From assembly GCF_921293095.1 (NCBI RefSeq), contig NC_060251.1, positions 95,900,566 through 95,964,565 of the forward strand: DNA of 64,000 nucleotides. The letters are read 5' to 3'. Position 1 is the first letter of the stretch, and each line of letters opens with the position of its first letter. The position numbers and the translations under genes were made by a program. Positions 31,320-42,366 of the stretch are shown here, one piece after another. The notes under the pieces were generated by a model that had not been told where the DNA came from, did not search any database, and saw nothing but the letters and a program-made list of their open reading frames with translations. The stretch comes from Ischnura elegans. Its lineage: Eukaryota > Arthropoda > Insecta > Odonata > Coenagrionidae.

Positions 31320-31468
31320 GTCTAGATGGAGTGAGTACTTAACAGAAAGGGAATGGTAAAAACCATGTAATTGTGAGTGTTGGATAAGTGGGGAGAGGGG
31401 GGGGAAGAGAATCATCACCACCATCGTAAGTCAACAGTCTTTACATGGGATTGATGCATTCATTACTC

Positions 31469-31755
31469 CAGTAGCGTAACCATGAGAGAGGGGATGAGGG
31501 GGATAGATCCCCCCCCCGCCAAAGCCTCGGAGAAATAAAAATAATATTAAAAACTATTGTCTAGTTTTGACTTACAGTAAATTTTAACGTAACTTTTTAA
31601 TGAAACCTAAATTTTAAGTGCTAAAATTATGTAAAATGTATTTGCAGGCATGTCATTTTTCTAAAATTTTCCCAAAAGGTGGATGGGTGGTCGCCCTTCC
31701 CCATCCCCTCTCATCACCCCCCCTCCCCCAAAGCATATTCCTAGTTACGCCACTG
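31469..31755 (-). mobile_element. hAT-N1 element, inverted copy
   Basis: Begins CAGTAGCGTAACCATG and ends CTAGTTACGCCACTG. The 8-bp duplication CATTACTC is perfect (31461-31468 and 31756-31763). Inverse of 21519-21786. Confidence 0.9.
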
Positions 31756-31763
31756 CATTACTC

Positions 31764-32094
31764 CATTCCCTATTCCTATCTGATAACCTTGTAATAATGA
31801 TGCATTCCTTCTTTTTTTACATCCTTAACACAGAGTGTCCAGCCAATGAAAGCAGAAAAATTCATGCATTATTCCTGGTTTTCCAGAGAAATTTTACAAA
31901 ATTCCACAGTTTAATCTTACATGATTACTGCTATGGATAAGAATCTTAAAACACCCAGAATTACTTCAATACTTTTAAATAATATTATATATACGTATTT
32001 ACAATGACAAGGAATAGGTTAGTTAACACACATTGTGTGTAAAATTTTAAGTTTATTCAATGCTAGCCAAGCTACTTCTTCAACCTCCTAAATA
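31764..32094. other. No recognisable feature
   Basis: AT-rich. Frames here have no recognisable domain. Confidence 0.35.
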
Positions 32095-32102
32095 GAGGTA
32101 GA

Positions 32103-32412
32103 CAGTGGCACAGCGAGGGGGGGGGGGGTTTGGGGGATATAACCCCCCCCCCCCCCAGAGCTCAGAGAAATTTTTAATTTTAATCTATTTTACCTAATTG
32201 CATTAATATCACTTGTAGAATGGTGTAAGGATTAATAAAATATCCCTCAGAAGGCTGTAAAACTCACCATTTTGAACCATTTATCTTAAATTATATTGGA
32301 GGAGGGCCCCTGCACCTCCAGCTTACCCTGGTGGGTATGCAATACCCCCAGGCCCCCCAGAATTAGTTGCGCCTGAAACTCCCCCTAGCCTTAATTCCTA
32401 GCTGCACCCCTG
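32103..32412 (+). mobile_element. hAT-N2 element (310 bp)
   Basis: Begins CAGTGGCACAGCGAGG and ends CTAGCTGCACCCCTG. Flanks GAGGTAGA and GAAGTAGA match at 7 of 8 positions. G and C runs of 10-12 bases lie near the left end. Confidence 0.85.
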
Positions 32413-32570
32413 GAAGTAGATGTCACCTGGAATTCTGTTCTTTTGTGTTTTTGAATCTTACTTGAGTCAAGAGTGCAAGACATTTCGATTCCATTGTCTT
32501 GTCTGACATTCCACGTTTTGATGTGGCAGTAAAAATTCTACCAAGCATGGAGCATTGTGACCCTCAGAAC

Positions 32571-32745
32571 CAGTGGCATAACTATGGGGGGGGATGAGGG
32601 GATGTATTAAACTAGTTTTTCAAGGAAATAATCTCATAAACTAATGCCACAACCTGGCTTGCCCTCCCCCCCTAGACCATAGCTTGCCCCCTCCCTAGAC
32701 CATGGCTTGCCCCCCCCCCCCCTAGTTATAATCCTGGGTATGACC
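32571..32745. mobile_element. Chimeric scrap of hAT-N1 start and hAT-N5 end
   Basis: CAGTGGCATAACTATGG with GGGATGAGGGGAT (hAT-N1-type) joins at about 32615 to TTTTTCAAGGAAATAATCTC and GACCATGGCTTGCCCC (hAT-N5 inverse). The phrase CTAGACCATRGCTTGCCCC is doubled at 32670-32715. Confidence 0.5.
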
Positions 32746-32749
32746 GTGA

Positions 32750-33187
32750 TATGTATGTATATGTATATAGATCAATTATTTTTAAACTATGCTTGTTAAG
32801 CCACTGAAATTAAAACTTCTCATTGGAGAGCCACCTTAAAAAATAACAACATTTTCAATTTTTCCAGAAATTACACTGAGGGGAGGGGGTTGGTTGCCCC
32901 CACTAAATTCCCAGCTGACTAATTGAGAGGGAGGAGTAATTAAGAGCAAATTTTTCCTAAGACATTTCAAATATTATGCTGATAAAATAAATACAATACT
33001 CTTGAGTGAAAAATTGTTGACTGGAACACAATAGGATTTTATAAACATCTGAAGCATAATTTTAATCAGACATTGGATTTATTTTGAATTTTATTGCAGA
33101 AATATTTTTCCTGGACAGGTCAAAGGATCACCACTATCTAGTCAGTGGTTACTTCAAAAATATAACACACACCATAATACAAGGAAT
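32750..33187. other. No recognisable feature
   Basis: AT-rich sequence without supported features, apart from a GGGGGTTGGTTGCCCCCAC hairpin near 32885-32903. Confidence 0.35.
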
Positions 33188-33288
33188 ATTCATAAAGTAA
33201 GGGCCGTTTGGTCACAGGAAAACATATATTCATACAAAACACATTTTATTGGCACTTTTAGTTACCTATAAACCTACTTCACTTCTCT

Positions 33289-34200
33289 ACATAATCGCCG
33301 TTCACTTCCAAGCATTTTTCGTTCCACTGCACCAGCTTCTTTAACCCCTCTGCATAGAAGCTCGCCGCCTGTGAGTTGTACCTTCATCAAAGAAAATGAA
33401 AGGCATTGATTGCGATTCGTTACCCACCATTAGTGTATTCATAATATACAAATTATTTGGTTTTAGAAATCCCAGTTTAGATGAATGTTAATGGTCAATT
33501 TTAACCTCATTTGAAAAAGGCCAGATTGGCGCCCATGCGATTCCACTCCACGTGACGTCACAGGGACCTAGTTTCTACATGAGAGGATAGGAGTTTTACA
33601 TCGTCTGAGATTACCAATGCATGCATAAGTCACAGAGCTCAGGGAAACATCTCTTCATAATCTCTAATTAAAATTGTCTAAGGTCGGAGAGTTTCCTTCG
33701 TTTGATAAGGTAGCAATAATCCATATTTAATCCAAGCGCTACCTGCTAGCAGCCTGCGTCGTATCAGCACTCAAGCCTTGCCTCAAGGTCACCTCACAGG
33801 GTGGCAGCGGGAACCAGAAATACGTCACACGAACTTTTCCCATCATTCCTACTTAGCCGTCACGTATTCGCGCACTTGAAAATTTTCACTTTTCGTTTAA
33901 TAGCGAAAAATAGATATCGTCATTCGAAAATCTAAGAGCGTGAAATGCGTACTCCAGGAGTAATAATCTTTCGATTAAGGCAATAAAAAATAATAGGAAA
34001 CCGCCCTATTGTCAGTGCCATTAAGTTCCTCTTTGGTTTTGAAATGTTGTCCACTGTGCCACTGTTTCAAGTGTGAGAAGAGGAAGGTGTAGGTACAATG
34101 TCAGGACTGTACAGTGGGTGGTAAAAGAGTTCCCAACGAAAATCTTGAATTTTCCTATTGGTTTTGACAGCAGTGTGAGGCTGTGGCTTATTCAAATTGG
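33289..34200 (-). pseudogene. Mariner transposase fragment, interrupted by MITE-AT
   Basis: From 34200 leftward the minus strand reads QPHTAVKTNRKIQDF, then WELFYHPLYSPDIVP, matching the HTA...W....HPPYSPDLAPSD region around the last catalytic aspartate of DD34D mariners. The APSD block that should follow is frame-broken (PTPSSSHT, then a stop). After the nested MITE (33381-34007) the C-terminus resumes: SFYAEGLKKLVQWNEKCL, ending EVNGDYVEK and stop. The first two catalytic positions are missing. Mariner transposases cut and paste at TA. Confidence 0.75.
33381..34007 (+). mobile_element. MITE-AT copy 3, left end missing
   Basis: CCTTCATCAAAGAAAATG opens the match, so about 10 bp of the left terminus (AGGGTAGTTT) is missing. 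The right end is GGAAACCGCCCT followed by AT. It splits the mariner reading frame. Confidence 0.85.
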
Positions 34201-34218
34201 TTTAACTCTTTGGTGGTG

Positions 34219-34302
34219 AGCTTCAATGCAGAGGGGTTGAAGAAGCTGGTACAACAGTATGAAAAATGCTTAAAAGTGAACGGCATTTATGTAGAGAAGT
34301 GA
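34219..34302 (+). pseudogene. Second mariner transposase C-terminus, inverted
   Basis: Reads SFNAEGLKKLVQQYEKCL, then KVNGIYVEK and stop, on the plus strand. It is about 80 percent identical to the minus-strand C-terminus at 33289-33362 by eye. It stands alone, without any upstream transposase. Confidence 0.75.
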
Positions 34303-34639
34303 AGTAGGTTTGTAGCCAACTAAAAGTGCCAATAAAATGTGTTTCATATGAGTATATTTTTTCTTGTGACCAAATAGCCCTTACTTTATGAATGAGCCAT
34401 GTACAAATCCAAAGAAAACATAACTTACTTTCAACTTTGCAAACTATCTTTAGCACTCTTTGATGCAACTTCACCGAATCAAATATTCACCAATTTCTTT
34501 GCAAAGAGAAAATGATCTCTTTCCCCACAACAATCAGTGTTAGTTCACATTAAAATATTTTCTCATGATATATCTATACATACTGACATAGTACAGATTT
34601 TCTATCTTTTTTTGATCATTAATATTTTAAAAAAATCAG

Positions 34640-36490
34640 TAAATACACAATGCTTTGGAACAGGTACTTAAATGGTACAGGTACAGAAAAAGAAGTACTT
34701 AGCATTATAAACAATTTAAAGAACTCTCAAAGTAATGATATATATGGTATCAATTCAAAAATAGTAAAGGTGGTAGCAAAAAAAATAGCCAAACCCTTAA
34801 CGCACATATTCAATAAATGTTATGAAAATGGTATTTTTCCAAAAAAATTAAAAATTTGCAAAATTATTCCAATACATAAAAAAGGAAACACCAAAGATAT
34901 AAATACTTATCGGCCTATTTCACTTCTGCCAATAATTACCAAAATACTTGAAAAAATCATTCATAAAAGATTAATTCATTTTTTTAGAGAAATATTCACT
35001 ACTTTCTGAAAACCAACATGGCTATCGAAAAAATAAATCAACAATAACAGCTATGTACGAAGTCTTACAGGAGATAAATGATCAACTAAACAATGACAAA
35101 ATAGCCATAAGCTCATTCCTTGACCTCACTAAGGCTTTCGATTGCGTCAATCACAAACTCTTACTAAATAAGATCAAGTACTTAGGCATAAGAGGAAAAA
35201 CATATGAACTGCTCGCATCTTATATGGAAGCAAGAAAACAATACGTACAAATAACTACCTCACACGGTATGGCTATCTCATCGGCTAAAGACTTAACCGA
35301 GGGCATCCCTCAAGGATCCATTCTAGGACCACTACTGTACCTAATTTATACTAATGATTTTTTTGACTACATGAATACTACGCCATCCACCATGTATGCC
35401 GATGACACCTCAATGAGAATATATGCTACAAACATTAATCAGGCAACAGATGAAGTCTTGGAAACCATAAGCAAAGCCAAAAACTGGTTTCTAACAAATG
35501 ACTTAATAATTAATGACAACAAAACCCAGTTATTATATTATTCCGTGTCTAATTCCTTGAAACAAAAAGAAAATATTGTGAGGCTCAATAATAGTTTACC
35601 ATACATCAATGTTGACAGTCTCAAGTTTTTAGGCTTAAATATAGATACTAACCTAAACTGGAGTAGCCACATTAATAATACATATTTGCAATAAAATGAA
35701 TAAAACTGTATTTGCTATGAGAATAATCATGGAAACCTGTTCTAAGACAGCAGCATTAACATTATATCATGCTAACATGTACAGCCTACTACAATATGGC
35801 ATTATATACTGGGGACAAGCCTCAATGGTGTATATAGAGAGATTATTCAGGATCCAGAAAAGAGCTATACGGGTCCTAAATGACCTGAAGTCATGTGAAT
35901 CTTGCAAAAATTATTTCATCAAAGATAGAATTCTAACTCTTCCCTGTATTTACATACTTAACATAATTATATTTGTTAAAAATAACCCTCATTTGTACAC
36001 ACCACATTTGAGTTGTCACAAATACCAAACCAGACATCCTAATAATTTTAATAGTATATTCCACAAAAAAGCATTTTATGAAAAAAGTGTACTTTACACA
36101 GGAATTCAGTATTTCAATAAGGTACCAGACACAATGAAAACAATGAAAGATAATAAGAAATTCTCTTCTGTGATTAAACAAATTCTTTGTAAAAAGGCTT
36201 TTTATTCACTAAATGAATTTATAAATGACAAAAATGCCTTCACATTATAGGTATAATTATAAACCACAGGATTTCGAATACAAATATTTGTAGGATGTCA
36301 ATTTTATAATGTAATATTGTATTTTGATTGTAATGTATATTGTGCCTTGGTGTACAGCATAGTGTACTGACTTGTATATATCCTTTACTGACTTTATGTA
36401 CTTGACTATTACCTTTAATGTACTCGATCACTACTATTGACTTGCCTTGTAAAATTGAAGGTTAATAAATTTATTATTATTATTATTAAA
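34640..36490 (+). mobile_element. Non-LTR retrotransposon, 5'-truncated, TTA-tailed
   Basis: A reverse transcriptase and C-terminal region spread over three frames (34650-35009, 35053-35694, 35696-36250) is followed by about 230 bp of untranslated sequence and a tail of TTATTATTATTATTA at 36468-36487. The tail style matches 62060. The coding part is AT-rich and decayed only by small frameshifts, so it looks younger than the LINE at 11990. Confidence 0.85.
34650..36250 (+). pseudogene. LINE reverse transcriptase with two frameshifts
   Basis: The first frame has KKLKICKIIPIHKKGNTKDI and NTYRPISLLPI. Near 35005 the frame shifts, and the next frame carries SENQHGYRKNKSTITAM and FLDLTKAFDCVNHKLLL (first catalytic Asp), then EGIPQGSILGPLLYLIYTND and TMYADDTSM (the catalytic YADD box, intact). 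A second shift near 35675 leads to NKTVFAMRIIMETCSKTAAL and the LFRIQKRAIRVL block. The domain order is that of the Jockey/CR1 group; I cannot fix the clade. The endonuclease is missing, so the copy is dead on arrival. Confidence 0.85.
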
Positions 36491-36499
36491 TATTTCGTC

Positions 36500-36720
36500 T
36501 GAATTAGAATACCCCACATTTTAGGTAATTTTAATCAATTTCTTTTAGTCATAATAAAAACTGTAAAAAATTATCTGAGGCACACTTAGTTTTAGGTATT
36601 AAAATTAAAAATAAGAAGTCAAAAATATAATTAACAGAAACTAATGTATATCACGGCCAAAAATATGTCATTCTAACAGAAATTTCCATGTTGACTTAAA
36701 TTATGATGTCACGTTTCCTC
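36500..36720. other. No recognisable feature
   Basis: AT-rich spacer after the LINE tail. Confidence 0.3.
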
Positions 36721-36721
36721 A

Positions 36722-37100
36722 ATGGGCCTCAAAAATTTTTGTACCTCTAGATTAAATGTCAATGTAATTTACCAGCAAGCATGGCTTTTTTGGATAATAT
36801 CTCTAGCATTTATTATCAGTTTTTTATGGATCCAGATCCTATCCTTCTCTTTCCCCTCCCTAATCAATCTAACTTTCTTCGCTCTAACATTGTTTTCAAA
36901 TTTCCCTCCCCACTCAGGACTCACTCCATTCAAACCTTCTATTTCCTCTGTATATCATCTATAAGGTTCTTTTCCTCACACATCATGTCTAGCAAATCAT
37001 CATTCCTCTCCCTACAGTCCACTTTAACCTCCATTTTCCTATGTACCCACATCTTATATATGCCTCAAATCTGATTTTGTTAACTTTCCTAGGTTCTCAA
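36722..37100 (-). repeat. Pyrimidine-rich repeat shared with 17280-17460
   Basis: The CCTCCCT...CTAAC and CTCTAACATTGTTTTCAA words parallel 17395-17450. On the minus strand the frame is rich in charged residues, as in LINE polyprotein C-termini, but there is no diagnostic motif. The two plus-strand frames here are likely shadows. Confidence 0.35.
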
Positions 37101-37140
37101 ACAATTAGCCCTAAAAGTTAAAAGCTCCTATGACTCTAAT

Positions 37141-37802
37141 AGGGTGATTTCCTATTGTTTTTTTGTTGCCTAAATCGAAAGATTATTACTCCTGGAGTAC
37201 GTATTTCACGCTTTTAGATTTTCGAATGACGATATCTATTTTTCGCAATTAAATGAAAAGTGAAAATTTTCAAGCTTGCGAAAACGTGACGGTTAAGTAT
37301 GAATGCCGGGAATTCTCCGTGTTACGACGTTCTGGTTCCTGCTGCCACAAGTGAGGTGACCTTGGGGCGAGGCTCTGAGCGCTGATACGACACAGGATGC
37401 TAGCAGGTAGCAGAGTACCATGCCAGCTGGTAGCGCTTGGCTTAAATAAGTATTATTAATACCTTATCAAATGAAGAAAACTTTCCGATCTTAGGTAGTT
37501 TTAATAGGTGATTATTAAGAGATGTTTCCCTGAGCTCTGTGCCACATGCATGGATTGGTAATCTCAGACGATGTAAAACTCCTATCTACTCGTATAGAAA
37601 CTAGGTCTCTGTGACGTCACGTGGAGTGGCATCGCATGGGTGCCAATCTGGGCTTTTTCAAATGAGGATAAAATTGACCCTTGCCATTCGTCTAAACTGG
37701 GATTTCTAAAAACAAATACTTTGGATATTATGAATACACTAATGGTGGATAACGAATCACAATCAATGCCTTTCGTTTTTTTTTTATGAAGGAAACTACC
37801 CT
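37141..37802 (-). mobile_element. MITE-AT copy 4, inverted
   Basis: AGGGTGATTTCC at the left and GGAAACTACCCT at the right, with AT on both sides. The interior is the inverse of copies 1, 2, 6 and 7 and includes GTGACGTCACGTGG at 37611-37624. Confidence 0.85.
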
Positions 37803-37804
37803 AT

Positions 37805-38092
37805 TGTCAAAAACTGGGAAATAAGTGAGCATGAAAAACACAAATTCAACTAAGTAGTATCTACTAATGGGTTTTATGCCCAGTTTTCAGATTCTGTGGA
37901 ATCAGAGAAGTAATTACTGAAATGCCACTAACACACTTCTGAGAAATAACTATTTCTCCAGAGGGCTCACACACACTCACTTACAAAGTCACGTCCCTGA
38001 GCCACACACAACCTCGGAACATAAACTCCCTTATCAGCTGTGCCAGAAGCCCCCAAAGCCTCCCAGGATACCTGAACGTGAGAAGAAGAGAC
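37805..38092. other. No recognisable feature
   Basis: No supported feature between MITE-AT copy 4 and the piggyBac relic. Confidence 0.3.
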
Positions 38093-38096
38093 TTAA

Positions 38097-40923
38097 CCTT
38101 TTAACACCCAAGGGACATATATGTCCCAAATTTTTGAAAATATCTCAAAGTTAAATGAGAAGGTCTATGACTGTAAGAACGGGTTCTATTGAAGAATAGG
38201 CTATTGGCTTCTAGTTTTAAATTCTTTTAGCGATATCCTTTAGTTAATGTTATTTCCACATTGCTAATAACTCTCACTTTAAATGCTGTTTACAAAGCAA
38301 AAATTTGATATTTTATAACAAATCAATCAGTAGGTCAATTATAACAGAACTTTCGGTTTATCCTTTATTTATATCTAACCTTTGGAGTTAGAGCAAAAAA
38401 ATTTGCAGTTGTATTTTAGTTTTGACAAAATTAGTGTTTTTATGTCATAAGACAAATATGTCCCTATGGAACATAACGGAGCAAGAATTGCAATTCCATA
38501 CCATGGTATTCTTTCACATTAAATGACTCGTAATGGAATGGCAACCGATATTAGCACTGCAGAAATGGTAACTTAGGTTGAATGCAATACCTACCCTACA
38601 TGGAGATGGGTTTTAATTTTTGCTTTGTGACTGTTCTGGAAATGGAAGGTTGCCTCCTGTGTCCCAACTGGGAGGTACTGTTTTCAGTATTCTGTCTGTC
38701 GCTTGCATGCTGTATTATAACCTGCTCTCGGCATGATACATATTTCCTGGCAGAAGGGAAAATGCCTTTATGTATTTTATGCCGTGTATTATCTCTTGGT
38801 GTATATAGATTTACTGGACACTGCCCCTGGGGAAAATTTACATATGCTAAACCGACTGGATGCTGCTGAACCCAACTATCCTCCGTGGTACAACCCTTCT
38901 GCAACACTCCAGCCCTACAAGTATTTCTTTATTATTTTCAAAACACCAAGCATTCCTAATGATCTCAAAACTCCTTCGAGACATATATTGTCAATTATTG
39001 TCACTTGTACGTCAGGATCAGAGGACCAAAAGTTCCTAAAACTCGGAACCACATATATGATACCTCATTACTAATTTCATCCCCAAAAACACGCTAATCT
39101 CTTTGGCAGTAGTTTGGAAAGATGCCCCTATTTTTTCATGTGAGTTCACTTTGTTGAACGATAAGAGTGACCAGTTCATCAAAACCTAAAAACCTATGCT
39201 TTTCTAAAAACATCCCTAAATAAATTTTCTAATTTCAGGGGGTAGAGACCCTCAAGGTTGTGGCTGTGGTCTCCATCTAGAAGGCAGGCAATGAATGACA
39301 TGCTTCTTCCTCACCTTTGATGTGCTGTGACATAGATTGGCAAAGATACTCATGACCAAACAGCATAATAGGTATGGTATGAGGAGCGAGAAAAAGGGGG
39401 GGGGGGAAGACAGGTATGAAGTAAAAAGGGGCTTGAGGTTCCACTGAAGAAAAGGCACAACATATTGCTTTGGCGGCACCGACAACCCCTTCCTTCCATG
39501 GTAAGAACTCTCCTTCCACTTGTGTGGGGTGCTCAGGGTCCTCGACTCTTATTCATCCCCTTGTATAATGATTCACTTCAGTGCAGAACTCCATGCAACC
39601 CAATTGCCTCTGCTGGTTCTTTTTACTGTGGTTTGGTACTGAGAGCAGCAAAATGAGCGAATTCCCTTTATTTAAAATGTTGTTCATACATTTTGGAATG
39701 AGTGTTGGTGCTATGGTCAGCCAATTGAAAAGACTGCCGATATTAGTACGCTTTTTTGTGTGTATTGGGGGAAGAATTTTGTGATGAGTTATCAACTCAT
39801 TTGGTTTCCAGTTTTAGAGACTATTGGTCTTCTGATTCTGACATGCAAGTGCCGCATATTACCAATAATTGACAATATAACAACTGGAAGGCATTTTCAA
39901 ATTTTCAGCAACCCTTTGCGATTTGAAAACAATAAAAAAATGCTTCCCAGAAGTCTGTTCGATTATGAACAAGCTTTTCAAGTTCAGCCACTGATTTCAG
40001 TGGAACACTGTGTACAGGAGGAAACAAAATAACCCAGAAAAGATCCAAATTCTTTGTCTAGAGATAGCTTATAACAAGTTTATGGGTAGGGTGGATCTAA
40101 TGGACCAAAGAAAAAAATCACATAATAAATTGACAGAAAGGCAAAGATTAATTTCCACTAGCGAATATTTTTGATATGTTGGGTATTACTGTAAATAATA
40201 ATATTTATGCACAAAGCTATATGATTGCATGAATCCTGAGCATAAGGCCACTTCGCCTCTCCAATACAAGTAAGTCTTAGCGAGGTTCCTTATCAGACAC
40301 TATTCCAATATGAAGAGAGGTGTTTTAGTTGATCCTGTCTGTAGTATTAGGAACAGCATGCTAGCACCATAGCCTGAACAGAGGTTACTGAAAATGCCTA
40401 GATGGAAGAGGTGCGCTGAATGTACAAACAATGAAATTGAAAACTGAACAACTAATATGTGTGGAATATACCAGGTTCATTTGTGTTTCACAACAGTAAA
40501 CATTGTTATCACCGTTCGTAGGACTTCAGTCACACGAAAAGAATTACACGTTGTATCTTGCATTTTTTGACATAGTTGTTTGTTATTAATTTTTTATGGA
40601 TAAAGTATGTGTCTTAATAATAGTAGTTGAAACAATATGCAATACAGATTTATTATGATCGACATTGATAGATGATCTGAAAAAAGTGAAAAATATTCTG
40701 CTATATTTGTTTAATTATTATTTTTATTACCTAATTTATGGACATGCCATGCGTTATCATATGCATGGAATTTTAAGATTTTAAATAAGATTTAAAAAAT
40801 ACCTTTAAAAATATTCATGGGCCCAATAGATAGTAATAAAACACACAATAATCAGCACATACTTATGATTTTCTTATCCTGAATGAATTTTATCCTTACC
40901 GTCCATAGGGACTTATTTGTCCC
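38097..40923 (+). mobile_element. PiggyBac-like relic A
   Basis: TTAA (38093-38096) is followed by CCTTTTAACACCCAAGGGACATATATGTCCC-type sequence, a piggyBac-like terminus. GACAAATATGTCCCTATGG at 38451-38469 is inverted as CCATAGGGACTTATTTGTC near 40904-40922, giving subterminal inverted repeats. A transposase remnant lies on the plus strand between them. No right TTAA with terminal repeat was found, so the right boundary is approximate. Confidence 0.7.
39640..40170 (+). pseudogene. PiggyBac transposase remnant, catalytic core deleted
   Basis: At 39822-39870 one frame reads DYWSSDSDMQVPHIT, and the neighbouring frame at 39880-40010 reads GRHFQIFSN, NKKMLPRSLFDYEQAFQVQP. This is the N-terminal transposase domain (YWSTD..M..P, RF..I...LHF.DN, YDKAFKVRP). 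At 40067-40120 AYNKFMGRVDLMDQR follows, which is the YNK.MGGVD.MDQ motif with the third catalytic aspartate. About 250 codons holding the first two aspartates should lie between these but only about 40 bases do. The protein would cut at TTAA; this copy cannot. Confidence 0.75.
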
Positions 40924-41394
40924 AGACTATTCTCTGACACTATTAGAGATATCATGGAACGAAGGCTTTTGCAGCAAGAGGCATCATTGCTAACGGCTTT
41001 TGGGAGCAGCTGCGTGTTGTGCTTTGTCGTGCAAGCTTTCGTGTCCTTTACAGAGCGCAACATCAGGCAATGAATGAAAATACGGAATCGGTTGTCAATT
41101 AATATACTCGTCCGACCTTCCCCATCTACCGGAGTAGTGGGGGAGGAGAGCGGCGCTGATGTCAGCAGAACTCTCAGACCTGTCCTTGAGCGGCGAGTGG
41201 ACTCTTCTTCGTATCCAGTGAATAACCTTGTTGGTAACATATTTGCCGTTTTCTCTTTCAAAAGATTGTTTTCCAGGTCTGGCTGAGTTTAATGCTATCA
41301 ACTCTGTTAAAATTCTGGGGGCATTTCTCAATCTCAATAGCCTCCCGAATTAGTATTCGATGATAAAATTTCTCTTGGACGAGACGCAGGTGTT
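40924..41394. other. No recognisable feature
   Basis: Overlapping frames on both strands at 40896-41337 reflect local GC content. No domain is recognised. Confidence 0.35.
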
Positions 41395-41591
41395 AGCCCA
41401 GCAGCAGCCAGATGTCACACGGACTTTTCCCGGCATTCGTACTTAGCCGTCGCATTTTTGCGCACTTGAAAATTTTCATTTAATCGCAACAAATAGATAT
41501 CGTCATTTAAAAATGTAAAAGCATGAAATATGTACTCCAGGATTAATAATCTTTCAATTTAGGCAATAAAAAAATGATAGGAAACCACCCT
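41395..41591 (+). mobile_element. MITE-AT copy 5, right-end fragment
   Basis: Matches the last ~195 bp of the family (TCGTCATTTAAAAATG, ACTCCAGGATTAATAATC) and ends GGAAACCACCCT followed by AT. The left 460 bp are missing. Confidence 0.75.
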
Positions 41592-41712
41592 ATTGCAAGG
41601 TGGGACTGGCCAGGGCAAGAGGGTGGGAAATTGTGGCCCCATGGCAATAGGGTAGGCCAAGCTCCGCTCTTTCAATGCCATCCATTTATTTGGACCCAGC
41701 AAATAAGAGAAT

Positions 41713-42364
41713 AGGGTAGTTTCCTTCATCAAAGAAACCGAAAGGCATTGATTGCGATTTGTTATCCACAATTACTGTATTCATAATATACAAATTATTT
41801 CGTTTTAGAAATACTGATTTAGACGAATGGAAATGGTCCATTTTTATCCTCATTTGAAAAGGGCCAGATTGGCGCCCATGCGATGCCACTCCACGTGACG
41901 TCACAGGGACCTAGTTTCTATAGGAGAAGATAGGAGTTATACATCGTCTGAGATTACCAATGCATTCATGAGGCGCAGAGCTCAGGGAAACATGTCTTAA
42001 TAATCACCTATTAAAACTGGCTAAGGTCGGAAAGTTTTCTTCGTTTGATAAGGTATTAATAAGCCTTTTTTAAGCCAAGCGCTACCAGACAGCAAGGTAC
42101 TCAGCTACCCTCTAGCATCCTGCGTCCTATCAGCGCTCAGAGCCTCGATCAAGGTCACATCACAAGGCGGGAGGGGGAACCAGAAATACGTCACACGGAG
42201 AGATTTCCTTACCCGTCGCGTTTTCGCGCGCTTGAAAATTTTTACTTTTCATTTAATCGCGAAAAATAGATATCGTCATTTAAAAATCTAAAAGCGTGAA
42301 ATACGTACTCCAGGAGTAATAATCTTCTGATATAGGCAATAAAAAAATAATAGGAAACCACCCT
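41713..42364 (+). mobile_element. MITE-AT copy 6
   Basis: AGGGTAGTTTCC to GGAAACCACCCT, flanked by AT on both sides. It lies only about 120 bp from fragment copy 5 in the same orientation. Contains CACGTGACGTCAC at 41892-41904. Confidence 0.9.
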
Positions 42365-42366
42365 AT

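Larger units (their letters stand above)
33188..34393 (-). mobile_element. Mariner relic with inverted duplicated 3' end and nested MITE
   Basis: The outer ends (ATTCATAAAGTAAGGGCC left, its complement right) are inverted for about 180 bp each. Both arms encode the same mariner transposase C-terminus reading outward. Between them are an upstream transposase piece on the minus strand (about 34200-34060) and MITE-AT copy 3. A normal mariner has short inverted repeats and only one transposase end, so the right arm is a misplaced copy of the left one. Confidence 0.75.

Noticed and set aside
36722..37074. Two overlapping hydrophobic plus-strand frames that look membrane-like
   Set aside because: The sequence is a pyrimidine-rich repeat shared with 17280-17460. 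Leucine and phenylalanine richness follows from T/C content.
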